Of a DNA stretch of 64,000 nt, positions 25,192 to 35,692 are shown in pieces (the first letter of the stretch is position 1; each line of letters starts with the position of its first letter). Source of the DNA: Candidatus Blautia intestinigallinarum (GTDB lineage: Bacteria; Bacillota; Clostridia; Lachnospirales; Lachnospiraceae); the NCBI GenBank assembly GCA_019112635.1, contig DXIX01000017.1:1-64000 (forward strand), read 5' to 3'. Below the pieces are notes generated by a model that was not told the DNA's origin, did no database searches, and saw only the letters and a program-made list of their open reading frames with translations. Position numbers and translations under genes: made by a program.

Positions 25192-26229
25192 TTGGACGAA
25201 GAATTAAGTGAACGTAAACGGAAAATACTTCATGCGATCATTCAGAATTATCTGGAAACCGGTGAGCCGGTGGGATCAAGGACGATTTCCAAATATACGG
25301 ACTTGAATTTGAGTTCAGCTACGATCCGTAACGAAATGTCTGATCTGGAGGAGTTAGGTTATATTATACAGCCGCACACTTCCGCGGGAAGAATTCCTTC
25401 AGACAAAGGATATCGTCTCTACGTAGATGAGTTAATGCATGAGAAAGAAGATGAGATTGCAGAGATCCGGAATCTGATGATTCAGCGCACTGATAAAATG
25501 GAAAACGTACTGAAGCAGGTGGTACGTGTGTTGGCATCAAATACGAACTATGCGACTATGATTTCGGTGCCGCAGGGGACCAGCAACCGCCTGAAATTTA
25601 TTCAGCTTTCCCGTGTCAGCGAGCTGCAGCTGCTGGCAGTAGTTGTGGCGGAAGGCAATCTGATTCGTAATAAGATTATTGAATTGGATGAGAGCATGGA
25701 TGATGAGACAATTTTGAAGTTGAATCTCCTGCTTAACACAAACCTGAACGGTCTGCAGATTGCCGAGATTAATTTTGGACTCATTGCAAAGCTGAAAGAA
25801 CAGGCAGGCATTCACAGCGGAGTGGTAGCCACAGTGCTGGATGAAGTGGCGAAGATGATTGAGTTTGAGGAAGAACCTGAGATTTATACTTCTGGGACAA
25901 CGAACATCTTCAAATATCCGGAACTGAGTGACAGCACCCGGGCCAGCGAATTGATCTCCACATTTGAGGAGAAGAAACAGCTGGTAGAATTGGTAAAGGA
26001 TACCATGGAAGCGGATGAGAACACTGGAATTCAGGTCTTTATTGGAAATGAGAGCCCAATACAGACTATGAAAGACTGTAGTGTTGTGACTGCCACATAT
26101 CAGTTGGGCAATGGACTGCAGGGAACGATAGGAATCATCGGACCGAAACGTATGGATTATGAGAATGTGGTTGACAGCCTGAAAACGCTGAAAACCCAAC
26201 TGGATAATATATTTAATAAAAAAACCTAG
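25192..26229 (+). CDS. hrcA: Heat-inducible transcription repressor HrcA
   Basis: 345 residues with the HrcA winged helix at the N-terminus (LSERKRKILHAIIQNYLETGEPVGSR, YTDLNLSSATIRNEMSDLEE) and the GAF-like domain behind it (AGRIPSDKGYRLYVDELM, NTNYATMISVPQG). It binds the CIRCE operator 28 bases upstream and depends on GroEL in the best-studied cases. The start codon is TTG at 25192 behind a strong AGGAGGG. First gene of hrcA-grpE-dnaK-dnaJ. Confidence 0.96.
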   Translation: MDEELSERKRKILHAIIQNYLETGEPVGSRTISKYTDLNLSSATIRNEMSDLEELGYIIQPHTSAGRIPSDKGYRLYVDELMHEKEDEIAEIRNLMIQRTDKMENVLKQVVRVLASNTNYATMISVPQGTSNRLKFIQLSRVSELQLLAVVVAEGNLIRNKIIELDESMDDETILKLNLLLNTNLNGLQIAEINFGLIAKLKEQAGIHSGVVATVLDEVAKMIEFEEEPEIYTSGTTNIFKYPELSDSTRASELISTFEEKKQLVELVKDTMEADENTGIQVFIGNESPIQTMKDCSVVTATYQLGNGLQGTIGIIGPKRMDYENVVDSLKTLKTQLDNIFNKKT

Positions 26230-26244
26230 AAAGGCAGGAGAGAC

Positions 26245-26883
26245 ATGTCAGAGGAAAAAAAGATCCAGGATGAAATGGAAGATGTAGAAACTGTACAGCC
26301 CGAGGAGGAAAAAGCTTCAGCGGAAGAGGAAGACAACAGTGGAGAGGCTAAGAAAGCTAAGAGCGAAGGAAGCGACACCGGGGAGAAACAGGAAGAGGAC
26401 AGTACAGAACAGAAGTCTAAGACTTCGTTCTTTGGTAAGAAAAAAGAAAAAAAAGATAAAAAGGATCAGCAGATTGCTGATCTGACAGACAGACTTCAAA
26501 GAACCATGGCAGAATTTGATAATTACCGTAAACGTACTGAAAAAGAAAAAGCAAGTATGTATATTATCGGAGCAAAAGAAATTATCGAGAAAATTCTTCC
26601 GGTGGTTGACAATTTTGAGAGAGGTCTTGCGACAGCGCAGGAGGGAGATGCCTTTGCGGATGGAATGAAAATGATCTATAAGCAGATGATGACAATCCTG
26701 GATGATTTGGGAGTAAAAGCCATCGAAGCTGTGGGCCAGCCGTTCGATCCGAATTATCACAACGCAGTGATGCATGTGGAGGATGAGAGCCTGGGAGAAA
26801 ATGTTGTAGCAGAGGAATTGCAGAAGGGATATACTTATAAAGATTTTGTGATTCGCCACAGCATGGTCAAAGTAGCAAACTGA
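26245..26883 (+). CDS. grpE: Nucleotide exchange factor GrpE
   Basis: GrpE exchanges ADP for ATP on DnaK. The 212 residues begin with a long acidic, low-complexity, probably disordered tail (about 70 residues rich in Glu, Lys and Ser), then the coiled-coil helix LTDRLQRTMAEFDNYRKRTEKEKA, and the beta domain near HNAVMHVEDESLGENVVAEELQKGY. The gene lies 15 bases behind hrcA with a GGCAGGAG site. Confidence 0.95.
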   Translation: MSEEKKIQDEMEDVETVQPEEEKASAEEEDNSGEAKKAKSEGSDTGEKQEEDSTEQKSKTSFFGKKKEKKDKKDQQIADLTDRLQRTMAEFDNYRKRTEKEKASMYIIGAKEIIEKILPVVDNFERGLATAQEGDAFADGMKMIYKQMMTILDDLGVKAIEAVGQPFDPNYHNAVMHVEDESLGENVVAEELQKGYTYKDFVIRHSMVKVAN

Positions 26884-26930
26884 CCGTACAGTCGGTTTGA
26901 CATAAATGTTATGGAAAATGCGATTTAAGA

Positions 26931-26946
26931 CTCGCCTTACGGCGAG
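26931..26946 (+). promoter_or_regulatory. Intercistronic hairpin between grpE and dnaK
   Basis: CTCGCC and GGCGAG form a perfect 6-bp stem with a TTAC tetraloop in the 90-base gap before dnaK. No T-run follows, so it is not a terminator. It may protect or define the 5' end of a processed dnaK transcript. Confidence 0.5.
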
Positions 26947-26952
26947 GAATGA

Positions 26953-28845
<1,893 letters not shown>

Positions 28846-28863
28846 TAAATAGGATGGTCAGAC

Positions 28864-30039
28864 ATGGCAGAGAAGAGAGATTTGTATGAGGTCTTAGGTG
28901 TCGACCGAAATGCAGATGAGACGACGTTAAAAAAAGCATATCGTAAGCTGGCTAAAAAATATCACCCGGATGTAAATCCGGGTGATAAAGATGCTGAGCA
29001 GAAATTCAAAGAGGCGACCAATGCGTATGCGATTTTGAGCGACCCCGAGAAAAGGAGACAGTATGATCAGTTTGGTCATGCAGCTTTCGAAAACGGTGGT
29101 GCCGGAGCAGGCGGTTTTGGAGGCTTCGGCGGCTTTGATTTCAACGGCGCGGACATGGGAGATATTTTCGGAGATATCTTTGGAGACCTGTTCGGAGGAG
29201 GCAGAAGCAGAAGAGCTCAGAATGGTCCTATGCGCGGCGCGAATCTGCGGGCACGGATTAATATTACATTTGAGGAAGCTGTTTTTGGCTGCGAAAAAGA
29301 ATTGGAGATCATGCTGAAAGATACCTGCAGCACTTGTCACGGTACCGGAGCAAAACCGGGGACCAGTCCGGTGACTTGTCCGCGGTGTCATGGAGAAGGG
29401 CAGATTGTGACAACAAGTCAGAGTATGTTTGGTATGGTTCGTAACGTACAGACTTGTCCGGACTGTCATGGAACCGGAAAGATTATCAAAGATAAGTGCC
29501 CGGATTGCAAGGGAACTGGTTATACATCTTCCCGCAAGAAGATTCAGGTATCTGTTCCGGCAGGTATTGACGATGGTCAGAGTATCCGGATCCGGGAAAA
29601 AGGAGAACCGGGAGTTAATGGCGGCCCCCGCGGGGATCTGCTTGTGGAGATTTCTGTGGCACGGCACCCAATATTCCAGAGACAGGATATGAATATCTTT
29701 TCCACGGCTCCCATCACTTTCGCACAGGCTGCTCTGGGCGGTGAGGTGAAGATCAGCACAGTGGATGGAGATGTGGTGTATGAAGTGAAGCCGGGAACTC
29801 AGACAGATACGAGAATCCGACTGAAAGGCAAAGGAGTTCCTTCCCTGAGAAATAAGAATGTACGGGGAGATCACTATGTTACTCTGGTGGTTCAGGTTCC
29901 GACAAAATTAAATGAGAAAGCCAAAGAAGCTTTGAGAGAGTTTGATGAGGCATGTGGAAATCGTCCGCCCTCAAAGCCTAAGACGGAAAAGAAGAAAAAA
30001 GGCTTTATGGATAAAGTGAAAGAAGCTTTTGAAGAGTGA
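28864..30039 (+). CDS. dnaJ: Chaperone protein DnaJ (type I Hsp40)
   Basis: Co-chaperone stimulating DnaK ATPase; 391 residues. The J domain with HPD lies at about residues 35-37, a Gly/Phe-rich region with repeated GDIFGD follows, and the zinc-binding region holds four CxxCxGxG repeats ([32 protein letters not shown]). The C-terminal substrate-binding domains and a Lys-rich tail are present. It begins 18 bases after dnaK and is the last gene before a strong terminator. Confidence 0.97.
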   Translation: MAEKRDLYEVLGVDRNADETTLKKAYRKLAKKYHPDVNPGDKDAEQKFKEATNAYAILSDPEKRRQYDQFGHAAFENGGAGAGGFGGFGGFDFNGADMGDIFGDIFGDLFGGGRSRRAQNGPMRGANLRARINITFEEAVFGCEKELEIMLKDTCSTCHGTGAKPGTSPVTCPRCHGEGQIVTTSQSMFGMVRNVQTCPDCHGTGKIIKDKCPDCKGTGYTSSRKKIQVSVPAGIDDGQSIRIREKGEPGVNGGPRGDLLVEISVARHPIFQRQDMNIFSTAPITFAQAALGGEVKISTVDGDVVYEVKPGTQTDTRIRLKGKGVPSLRNKNVRGDHYVTLVVQVPTKLNEKAKEALREFDEACGNRPPSKPKTEKKKKGFMDKVKEAFEE

Positions 30040-30062
30040 GCAGATACTCATCAGAAACAAAG

Positions 30063-30105
30063 AGAACGGATAAGAATATAAAAACTTATCCGTTCTTTTT
30101 CTTTC
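30063..30105 (+). terminator. Terminator of the heat-shock operon
   Basis: AGAACGGATAAG and CTTATCCGTTCT form a perfect 12-bp stem around a 10-base loop, followed by TTTTCTTTC. Confidence 0.85.
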
Positions 30106-30207
30106 TGCTAAAAAGAAACTCTTTTCAACCGCATACAAATCGTGTATTATAAGGAGATGGTATGTGAGTGTGACCAGAAGGAGAGAGAAGATGGAAGAGA
30201 ACAGAAG

Positions 30208-31131
30208 ATGAGTGTAGGTGTTATTTTTCAAGAAATGATTGTGATTTTTCTGCTGATTTTTGTAGGCTACCTTTTGTTTCACGGAAAAATGATTTCGGAA
30301 CAAAGTTCAGCAGATTTGTCCACCATGGTAGTGAAGGTATGCAGTCCGGCATTAATTCTTGTGAGTGCTCTGGAAGGCTGCCATAATCTGAAAAATGATC
30401 AGGTGTTTTGGGGATTTATTCTCGCTGGAGGTTTGTACCTGGTTTTGATTCTATGCGGTCTGCTGCTTCCATTTATTTTGAAAGTGCATGGTGTGGAAGC
30501 ACGCCAGTACAGGATGATGACGATTTTCGGAAATACGGGCTTTATCGGAATTCCGGTGGCATTGGCTGTTTTCGGGACGGATGCCATGGTATATGTGACA
30601 ATTTTTAATATTTATTTTAACCTGCTGGTCTATACATATGGGATTTATCAGGTAAATCAATGCGGAGCAAAGAGACAGCAGCCAGTCTGTGCAAAAATGT
30701 TTTTGAATCCAGGGAATATAGCGAATCTGGCAGCGATAGCGATTTTTATTTTTAAGCCGCAAATTCCGGAGATTGGAGAGGAATTTATCAATTACGTGGG
30801 AAATGCCACGGTATTTTTGAGCATGGTGATTGTGGGCGGTTTTTTAGCCAGGGCTCCGCTCAGAGAAATTTTTTCAGAAAAACGTATTTATTTGTTTGTC
30901 TTACTCCGGCAGATTTTACTTCCGGTTATTTTGACTCTGATTTTAAAAATGTGGATAAAAAATCCAATTATGCTGGGAACTTGTATGCTCATGGTGGCCA
31001 TGCCTGTCGGGAATATGGCACTGATTCTGGCAGAGCAGGTGGGAGCGGATGGAAGGATTCTGTCGAAGGGAATTATCGTGACAACGCTTGGAGCCATTGT
31101 CACAATCCCATTGGTAGCATTGTGTATGTAA
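30208..31131 (+). CDS. AEC-family (auxin efflux carrier-like) transporter
   Basis: About 307 residues with roughly ten hydrophobic helices in the AEC (BASS-related) fold: VIFLLIFVGYLLFHGKMI at the start, TIFGNTGFIGIPVALAVFGTDA in the middle, and MLMVAMPVGNMALILAEQVGAD near the end with the conserved P-x-x-N. Such transporters carry malate, malonate or other small acids; the substrate is unknown. The ATG at 30208 is favoured over 30142 since hydrophobicity begins right after it. It lies between dnaJ and prmA, with its own transcription start after the terminator. Confidence 0.85.
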   Translation: MSVGVIFQEMIVIFLLIFVGYLLFHGKMISEQSSADLSTMVVKVCSPALILVSALEGCHNLKNDQVFWGFILAGGLYLVLILCGLLLPFILKVHGVEARQYRMMTIFGNTGFIGIPVALAVFGTDAMVYVTIFNIYFNLLVYTYGIYQVNQCGAKRQQPVCAKMFLNPGNIANLAAIAIFIFKPQIPEIGEEFINYVGNATVFLSMVIVGGFLARAPLREIFSEKRIYLFVLLRQILLPVILTLILKMWIKNPIMLGTCMLMVAMPVGNMALILAEQVGADGRILSKGIIVTTLGAIVTIPLVALCM

Positions 31132-31153
31132 GAAAGAAGGAGAGAGTAAACAG

Positions 31154-32110
31154 ATGAGATGGAATCGATTTAGAATTAAGACAAAGACCGATGCGGAAGA
31201 CATGATTGTCTGCAGTCTTGCGGATTTGGGAATTGAGGGAGTGGAGATTGAAGATAAACAGCCCCTGACAGAGGAAGATAAAAAGCAGATGTTTGTGGAT
31301 ATCATGCCTGAGGGGCCAACAGATGACGGGATTGCCTATCTTAGCTTTTACCTGGAAGAGGGAGAAGATACAGAGGAAATGCTGAAAAAAGTCAGGGATG
31401 AGCTGGAATATCTGTCTTCTTTCATGGATATTGGAGAAGGGAGCATTGAAGAGTCGCAGACGGAAGACAAAGACTGGATCAACAACTGGAAGGAATATTT
31501 TCATCAATTTTACGTGGATGATATTCTCATCACTCCGTCCTGGGAGCCGGTAAAAAAAGAAGATCAGGGAAAGATGATTCTTCATATCGATCCGGGGACA
31601 GCTTTTGGAACTGGAATGCATGAGACTACGCAGCTTTGTATACGGCAGCTGAAGAAGTATGTGAAGTCCGATACACAATTGCTGGATGTGGGCACCGGAA
31701 GCGGAATATTGGGTATTATTGCGCTAAAACTTGGAGCAGCTCATGTTGTCGGAACAGATCTGGATCCCTGTGCGGTTCCGGCTGTGGAGGATAATTTGCA
31801 GGCAAATGATGTTTCGCCGGATCAGTTCCAGATGATGATCGGCAATGTGATCGATGATCCTGAAGTTCAGGAACAGGTGGGATTTGAGAAATATGATGTG
31901 GTAACTGCGAATATCCTGGCAGATGTACTGGTAGCTTTGACCCCGCAGATTGTTCATCATCTGAAAAAGGGAGGAATCTACATTACTTCCGGAATTCTGG
32001 ATGTGAAAGAAGATGAGGTAAAAAGTGCTGTGGAGAGAGCTGGAATGAAGGTTCTGGAAGTGACGCATCAGGGAGAGTGGGTGTCTGTCACAGCGAGAAA
32101 GGACGGATAA
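31154..32110 (+). CDS. prmA: Ribosomal protein L11 methyltransferase
   Basis: PrmA trimethylates ribosomal protein L11. The 318 residues include the N-terminal substrate-recognition domain (FRIKTKTDAEDMIVCSL, linker DWINNWKEYFHQF) and the SAM-binding Rossmann domain with LDVGTGSGILGIIALKLGA, the acidic ribose-binding site DLDPCAV and VTANILADVL, which includes the N-x-x-x catalytic region. Usual neighbour of dnaJ and rsmE in Firmicutes. Followed by rsmE after a single base. Confidence 0.95.
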   Translation: MRWNRFRIKTKTDAEDMIVCSLADLGIEGVEIEDKQPLTEEDKKQMFVDIMPEGPTDDGIAYLSFYLEEGEDTEEMLKKVRDELEYLSSFMDIGEGSIEESQTEDKDWINNWKEYFHQFYVDDILITPSWEPVKKEDQGKMILHIDPGTAFGTGMHETTQLCIRQLKKYVKSDTQLLDVGTGSGILGIIALKLGAAHVVGTDLDPCAVPAVEDNLQANDVSPDQFQMMIGNVIDDPEVQEQVGFEKYDVVTANILADVLVALTPQIVHHLKKGGIYITSGILDVKEDEVKSAVERAGMKVLEVTHQGEWVSVTARKDG

Positions 32111-32111
32111 G

Positions 32112-32852
32112 ATGAAACGTTTTTTCGTCAGAGAAGATCAGATCGAAGGCAATCAGATCTATATAACCGGAAGTGATGTGAATCATATCCGGCAAGTACT
32201 CAGGATGCATGAAGGTGATGAAATCTGGGTCAGCGATGGAGCAAAAAAAGAGTATCATTGTGTGATTCATGAGATGACGCCGGAGCAGGTACAGCTGGAC
32301 GTTCTATATGTCCAGGAGCCGGATTATGAACTGCCGGGAAGAATTTGCCTGTTTCAGGGACTTCCGAAGGGCGATAAGATGGAATTTATCATTCAGAAGG
32401 CTGTGGAGCTGGGGGCACATGAGATTATTCCGGTAGCCATGTCCAGATGTGTGGTGAAACTGGACGCGAAAAAGGCTCAGAAAAAGCAGGAACGTTGGCA
32501 GGAAATTGCCAGGAACGCGGCGAAGCAGTCCAGGCGGCTGTTGGTTCCCAAGATTCATCCGGTGTGTACTTTTGACGAAGCCTTAGAGTTGGCAGAGTCC
32601 TTGGACATCAGGCTGATCCCCTATGAGTTGGCAAAAGGAATGGATGAGACGAAAAGAGTGATCCACGCGATTTGTCCCGGACAGAGCATTGGTATTTTCA
32701 TTGGTCCGGAAGGAGGATTTGCGCCGGAAGAAGTGGAAAAGGCGATAAAGACAGGAATGCAGCCGATTACTCTTGGACACAGAATTCTGCGGACAGAGAC
32801 GGCAGGAATGACTATTTTGTCTGTTCTCATGTTTCGATTGGAGGAAGAATAA
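32112..32852 (+). CDS. rsmE: 16S rRNA (uracil-1498-N3)-methyltransferase RsmE
   Basis: SPOUT-family methyltransferase that modifies U1498 of 16S rRNA, 246 residues. The N-terminal PUA-like domain opens MKRFFVREDQI. SPOUT motifs LFQGLPKGDKMEFIIQKAVELG, IGIFIGPEGGFAPEEV and ITLGHRILRTETAGM (the knot) are complete. It starts one base after prmA stops. The cysteine desulfurase TTG follows its stop immediately, so the genes form an operon. Confidence 0.95.
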   Translation: MKRFFVREDQIEGNQIYITGSDVNHIRQVLRMHEGDEIWVSDGAKKEYHCVIHEMTPEQVQLDVLYVQEPDYELPGRICLFQGLPKGDKMEFIIQKAVELGAHEIIPVAMSRCVVKLDAKKAQKKQERWQEIARNAAKQSRRLLVPKIHPVCTFDEALELAESLDIRLIPYELAKGMDETKRVIHAICPGQSIGIFIGPEGGFAPEEVEKAIKTGMQPITLGHRILRTETAGMTILSVLMFRLEEE

Positions 32853-32854
32853 CG

Positions 32855-34009
32855 TTGGAAGCATATTTGGATAATTCAGCGGCGACGAGATGCTATCAGA
32901 GTGTATGTGATATAGTGATGAAGACTATGCTGGAGGATTATGGGAACCCTTCAGCAATGCACCAAAAAGGTGTGGAGGCGGAGAAATATCTGCGTGATAC
33001 CCAGGAAATTCTAGGAAAAATACTGAAAGTGAAGCCAAAAGAGATTTTTTTTACTTCAGGCGGAACAGAGTCAAATAATCTGGCATTGATCGGAACTGCG
33101 ATGGCGAATCAAAGAACAGGGAAACATGTGATTACCACTGCAATTGAACATGCGGCGGTGGCAGCGCCGGTTCATCATCTGGAAGAATTGGGGTTTGAGG
33201 TTACGGTCCTTCCTGTGGATACGCAGGGAGTTGTGAGAATGGACGTGTTGAGGGAGGCTCTTCGGGAAGATACGATTCTGGTCTCTGTCATGTATGTCAA
33301 CAATGAGATTGGTTCGGTTCAGCCAGTGGAAGAAATTGCCTCTCTGGTTCACGAGAAGAGCCCTAGAGCGGTTTTTCATGTGGATGCTATACAGGCTTTC
33401 GGCAAATATAAAATTCATCCCAGAAAGCAGGGAATAGACCTGCTCTCTGTCAGCTCTCACAAGTTCCATGGTCCCAAAGGGGTGGGATTTCTGTATGTGT
33501 CAGAGAAAGTGAAAATCCAGCCCCAGATTCTGGGCGGCGGACAGCAGGGCGGGATGCGCTCTGGAACAGATAATGTGCCCGGAATTGCGGGAATGGGTGT
33601 GGCAGCGAGGGAAGTCTATGATCACCTGGATGAGAATGTGGAGAAAATGTACGAACTAAAGCAGCATCTGATGGGAGGACTTGGTCAGATGGAGAGGGTA
33701 GTTTTAAACGGAATGCCCTGCATGGAGGGGGCTCCCCACATTGTGAGTGCAAGCTTCCTGGGAGTTCGAAGTGAAGTATTGCTTCATGCGCTGGAAGAAC
33801 GTCAGATTTACGTGTCAGCCGGCTCTGCCTGCTCTACGCACAAACGGTCGGCCAGTTCAACTCTGACTGCAGTGGGAATGGGCAAAGAACAACTGGAGAC
33901 TACCCTGCGTTTCAGCTTCTGTGATACGACTACCATGGAGGAGATTGATTACTGTCTGGATAATCTGAGGGAACTTTTGCCGATGCTGCGAAGATATTCC
34001 AGAAAATAG
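32855..34009 (+). CDS. Cysteine desulfurase (NifS/IscS family)
   Basis: PLP enzyme removing sulfur from cysteine as a protein persulfide; 384 residues. Starts LEAYLDNSAATRCYQSVCD in the NifS fashion; SSHKFHGPKG holds the PLP lysine, and SAGSACSTHKRSAS holds the persulfide cysteine. The TTG at 32855 follows GGAGGAAG inside the end of rsmE, whereas the in-frame ATG at 32672 lies deep in rsmE. Directly upstream of thiI, it almost surely supplies sulfur for tRNA 4-thiouridine (and perhaps thiamine), as the thiI-adjacent NifZ does in B. subtilis. Confidence 0.93.
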   Translation: MEAYLDNSAATRCYQSVCDIVMKTMLEDYGNPSAMHQKGVEAEKYLRDTQEILGKILKVKPKEIFFTSGGTESNNLALIGTAMANQRTGKHVITTAIEHAAVAAPVHHLEELGFEVTVLPVDTQGVVRMDVLREALREDTILVSVMYVNNEIGSVQPVEEIASLVHEKSPRAVFHVDAIQAFGKYKIHPRKQGIDLLSVSSHKFHGPKGVGFLYVSEKVKIQPQILGGGQQGGMRSGTDNVPGIAGMGVAAREVYDHLDENVEKMYELKQHLMGGLGQMERVVLNGMPCMEGAPHIVSASFLGVRSEVLLHALEERQIYVSAGSACSTHKRSASSTLTAVGMGKEQLETTLRFSFCDTTTMEEIDYCLDNLRELLPMLRRYSRK

Positions 34010-34042
34010 TCTTGGTTTTGATAAGAAAAGGATGGAGATAAA

Positions 34043-35221
34043 ATGATAAATGCTTTTTTGATTAAATATGCGGAAATCGCTTTGAAAGGGAAGAACCGCC
34101 ATCTGTTTGAAGATGCGTTGATTCATCAGATGAAACTGGCTCTGGAAAAAACAGAAGGAGAATATAAAGTGACCAAGGAGCAGGGGCGGGTTTATGTCCA
34201 TTGCCTTGGAGAATATGGCTATGAGGAGACGGTGGAAGCTCTGCAGAGAGTTTTTGGAATTGTGGGAATCTGTCCGGTGGCGATTTATGAGGAGGAAGGA
34301 TTCGACAAGCTGGCGCAGGATGTGCTCAGCTATATGAAAGAGTATCATCCGGGATTTGCCGGAACATTCAAAGTCAACACCCGCCGCGCCAATAAGAGAT
34401 TTCCCATGGAATCCATGGAAGTCAGTGCAGAACTGGGAGGAGAGATTCTGGAAGCTTTTCCGGAGGCATCTGTGGATGTGCATCAGCCGCAGCTGCGCTT
34501 GTCAGTGGAAATCCGTGAAAAAATATATATCTATTCTCAGACGATTCCAGGCCCTGGGGGAATGCCGGTCGGAACCAACGGAAAAGGCATGCTTCTTCTG
34601 TCGGGAGGAATTGACAGTCCGGTGGCTGGCTATATGATCGCGAAAAGAGGCGTTACCATTGACGCAGTGTATTTTCATGCACCCCCATATACCAGTGAGA
34701 GAGCAAAACAAAAAGTTGTGGATCTGGCGAAACTGGTGGCGCGTTACAGTGGGCCGATTGCGCTTCATGTGGTGAATTTTACAGATATTCAGCTGTATAT
34801 ATATGACCAGTGTCCTCATGAAGAGTTGACAATCATCATGAGACGTTACATGATGAGAATTGCTGAGCATTTCGCGAAAGAGAGAAAATGCCTGGGATTG
34901 ATTACCGGAGAGAGTATCGGACAGGTGGCAAGTCAGACGATGCAGAGTCTGGCAGCGACGAATGAGGTGTGTACTATACCTGTTTACCGTCCGGTGATTG
35001 GGTTTGACAAACAGGAGATTGTTGAGATTGCGACAAAGATCAATACCTTTGAGACATCCATACAGCCATTTGAAGACTGTTGTACGATTTTTGTGGCGAA
35101 GCATCCGGTGACAAAACCGAATCTGAATATCATCCACAGATCAGAGGAAAAACTGAATGAGAAGATTGATTCTCTGATGGAAGAGGCGATCAAGACGACA
35201 GAAGTGATTATGATTCAGTGA
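34043..35221 (+). CDS. thiI: tRNA 4-thiouridine synthase ThiI
   Basis: ThiI adenylates uridine-8 of tRNA and transfers sulfur to form 4-thiouridine. The 392 residues include an N-terminal ferredoxin-like region (LIKYAEIALKGKNR), the THUMP domain and the PP-loop LLSGGIDSPVAGYM, with the further motifs GESIGQVASQTMQSL and FEDCCTIFVAKHPVTKPN. There is no rhodanese extension as in E. coli, which is typical of Firmicutes, where the partner desulfurase delivers sulfur directly. AAGGATGGAG precedes the ATG. Same operon as the desulfurase. Confidence 0.96.
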   Translation: MINAFLIKYAEIALKGKNRHLFEDALIHQMKLALEKTEGEYKVTKEQGRVYVHCLGEYGYEETVEALQRVFGIVGICPVAIYEEEGFDKLAQDVLSYMKEYHPGFAGTFKVNTRRANKRFPMESMEVSAELGGEILEAFPEASVDVHQPQLRLSVEIREKIYIYSQTIPGPGGMPVGTNGKGMLLLSGGIDSPVAGYMIAKRGVTIDAVYFHAPPYTSERAKQKVVDLAKLVARYSGPIALHVVNFTDIQLYIYDQCPHEELTIIMRRYMMRIAEHFAKERKCLGLITGESIGQVASQTMQSLAATNEVCTIPVYRPVIGFDKQEIVEIATKINTFETSIQPFEDCCTIFVAKHPVTKPNLNIIHRSEEKLNEKIDSLMEEAIKTTEVIMIQ

Positions 35222-35242
35222 CAGAAACTGTAAATTCTGGAA

Positions 35243-35283
35243 ATAAAAATGCCGTACTTTTCTAAAAATAGAAATGTACGGCA
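35243..35283 (-). terminator. Terminator of the HPr-like gene (possibly bidirectional)
   Basis: TGCCGTAC and GTACGGCA form the base of a 15-position near-perfect stem, and TTTCTA/TAGAAA extends it. Read on the minus strand, the stem is followed by a T-rich run (complement of 35243-35249). It lies between the convergent thiI and HPr-like genes. Confidence 0.75.
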
Positions 35284-35304
35284 ATATCTGGATCTTCGTA
35301 TGAG

Positions 35305-35538
35305 TTAGACAATGTAGTCTTTGACAACGTCCATTACCTGATCAAGTGTGCTTCCGTCAGCGTGGATGTTCAGGTCAATGTTTTTGGACAGATCCAGGCT
35401 GAAGATACCCATGATGGATTTTGCATCGATTACATATCTTCCGGATACCAGATCAAAGTCGCAGTCGAATTTGCTGATTTCATTTACGAATGCTTTCACT
35501 TTATCAATAGAGTTCAGTGAAATCTGTACTGTTTTCAT
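35305..35538 (-). CDS. HPr-like protein lacking the phosphohistidine
   Basis: 77 residues with the HPr fold. The second half matches HPr well: AKSIMGIFSLDLS near residues 39-51 keeps the serine that HPr kinase phosphorylates (Ser46 in B. subtilis numbering). The first half, however, has no His; the HARPA region is replaced by NSIDKVKAFVNEI. It thus cannot act as a PTS phosphocarrier and is more like Crh, the regulatory HPr paralogue of bacilli which also lacks His15 and works in carbon catabolite repression with CcpA. The Crh-like role is inference. It is a single-gene unit with a good AGGGAGGT ribosome binding site. Confidence 0.88.
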   Translation of the reverse strand: MKTVQISLNSIDKVKAFVNEISKFDCDFDLVSGRYVIDAKSIMGIFSLDLSKNIDLNIHADGSTLDQVMDVVKDYIV

Positions 35539-35692
35539 AAATAGACCTCCCTAATTTGATTTCTATTATTTCTCTTACTTACAGCATTATCTTACATTTT
35601 GGACATATAAAAGTCAAGGTGAAATCAGATAAAAATAAACTATGTAATTGGTGAAATTGTATAAAACTTTTACAGATAAAAAGGAGTGGAAT

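Noticed and set aside
32672-32854. Extended start for the cysteine desulfurase
   Set aside because: The extra residues are out-of-frame rsmE sequence; the TTG at 32855 has the ribosome binding site and family start.
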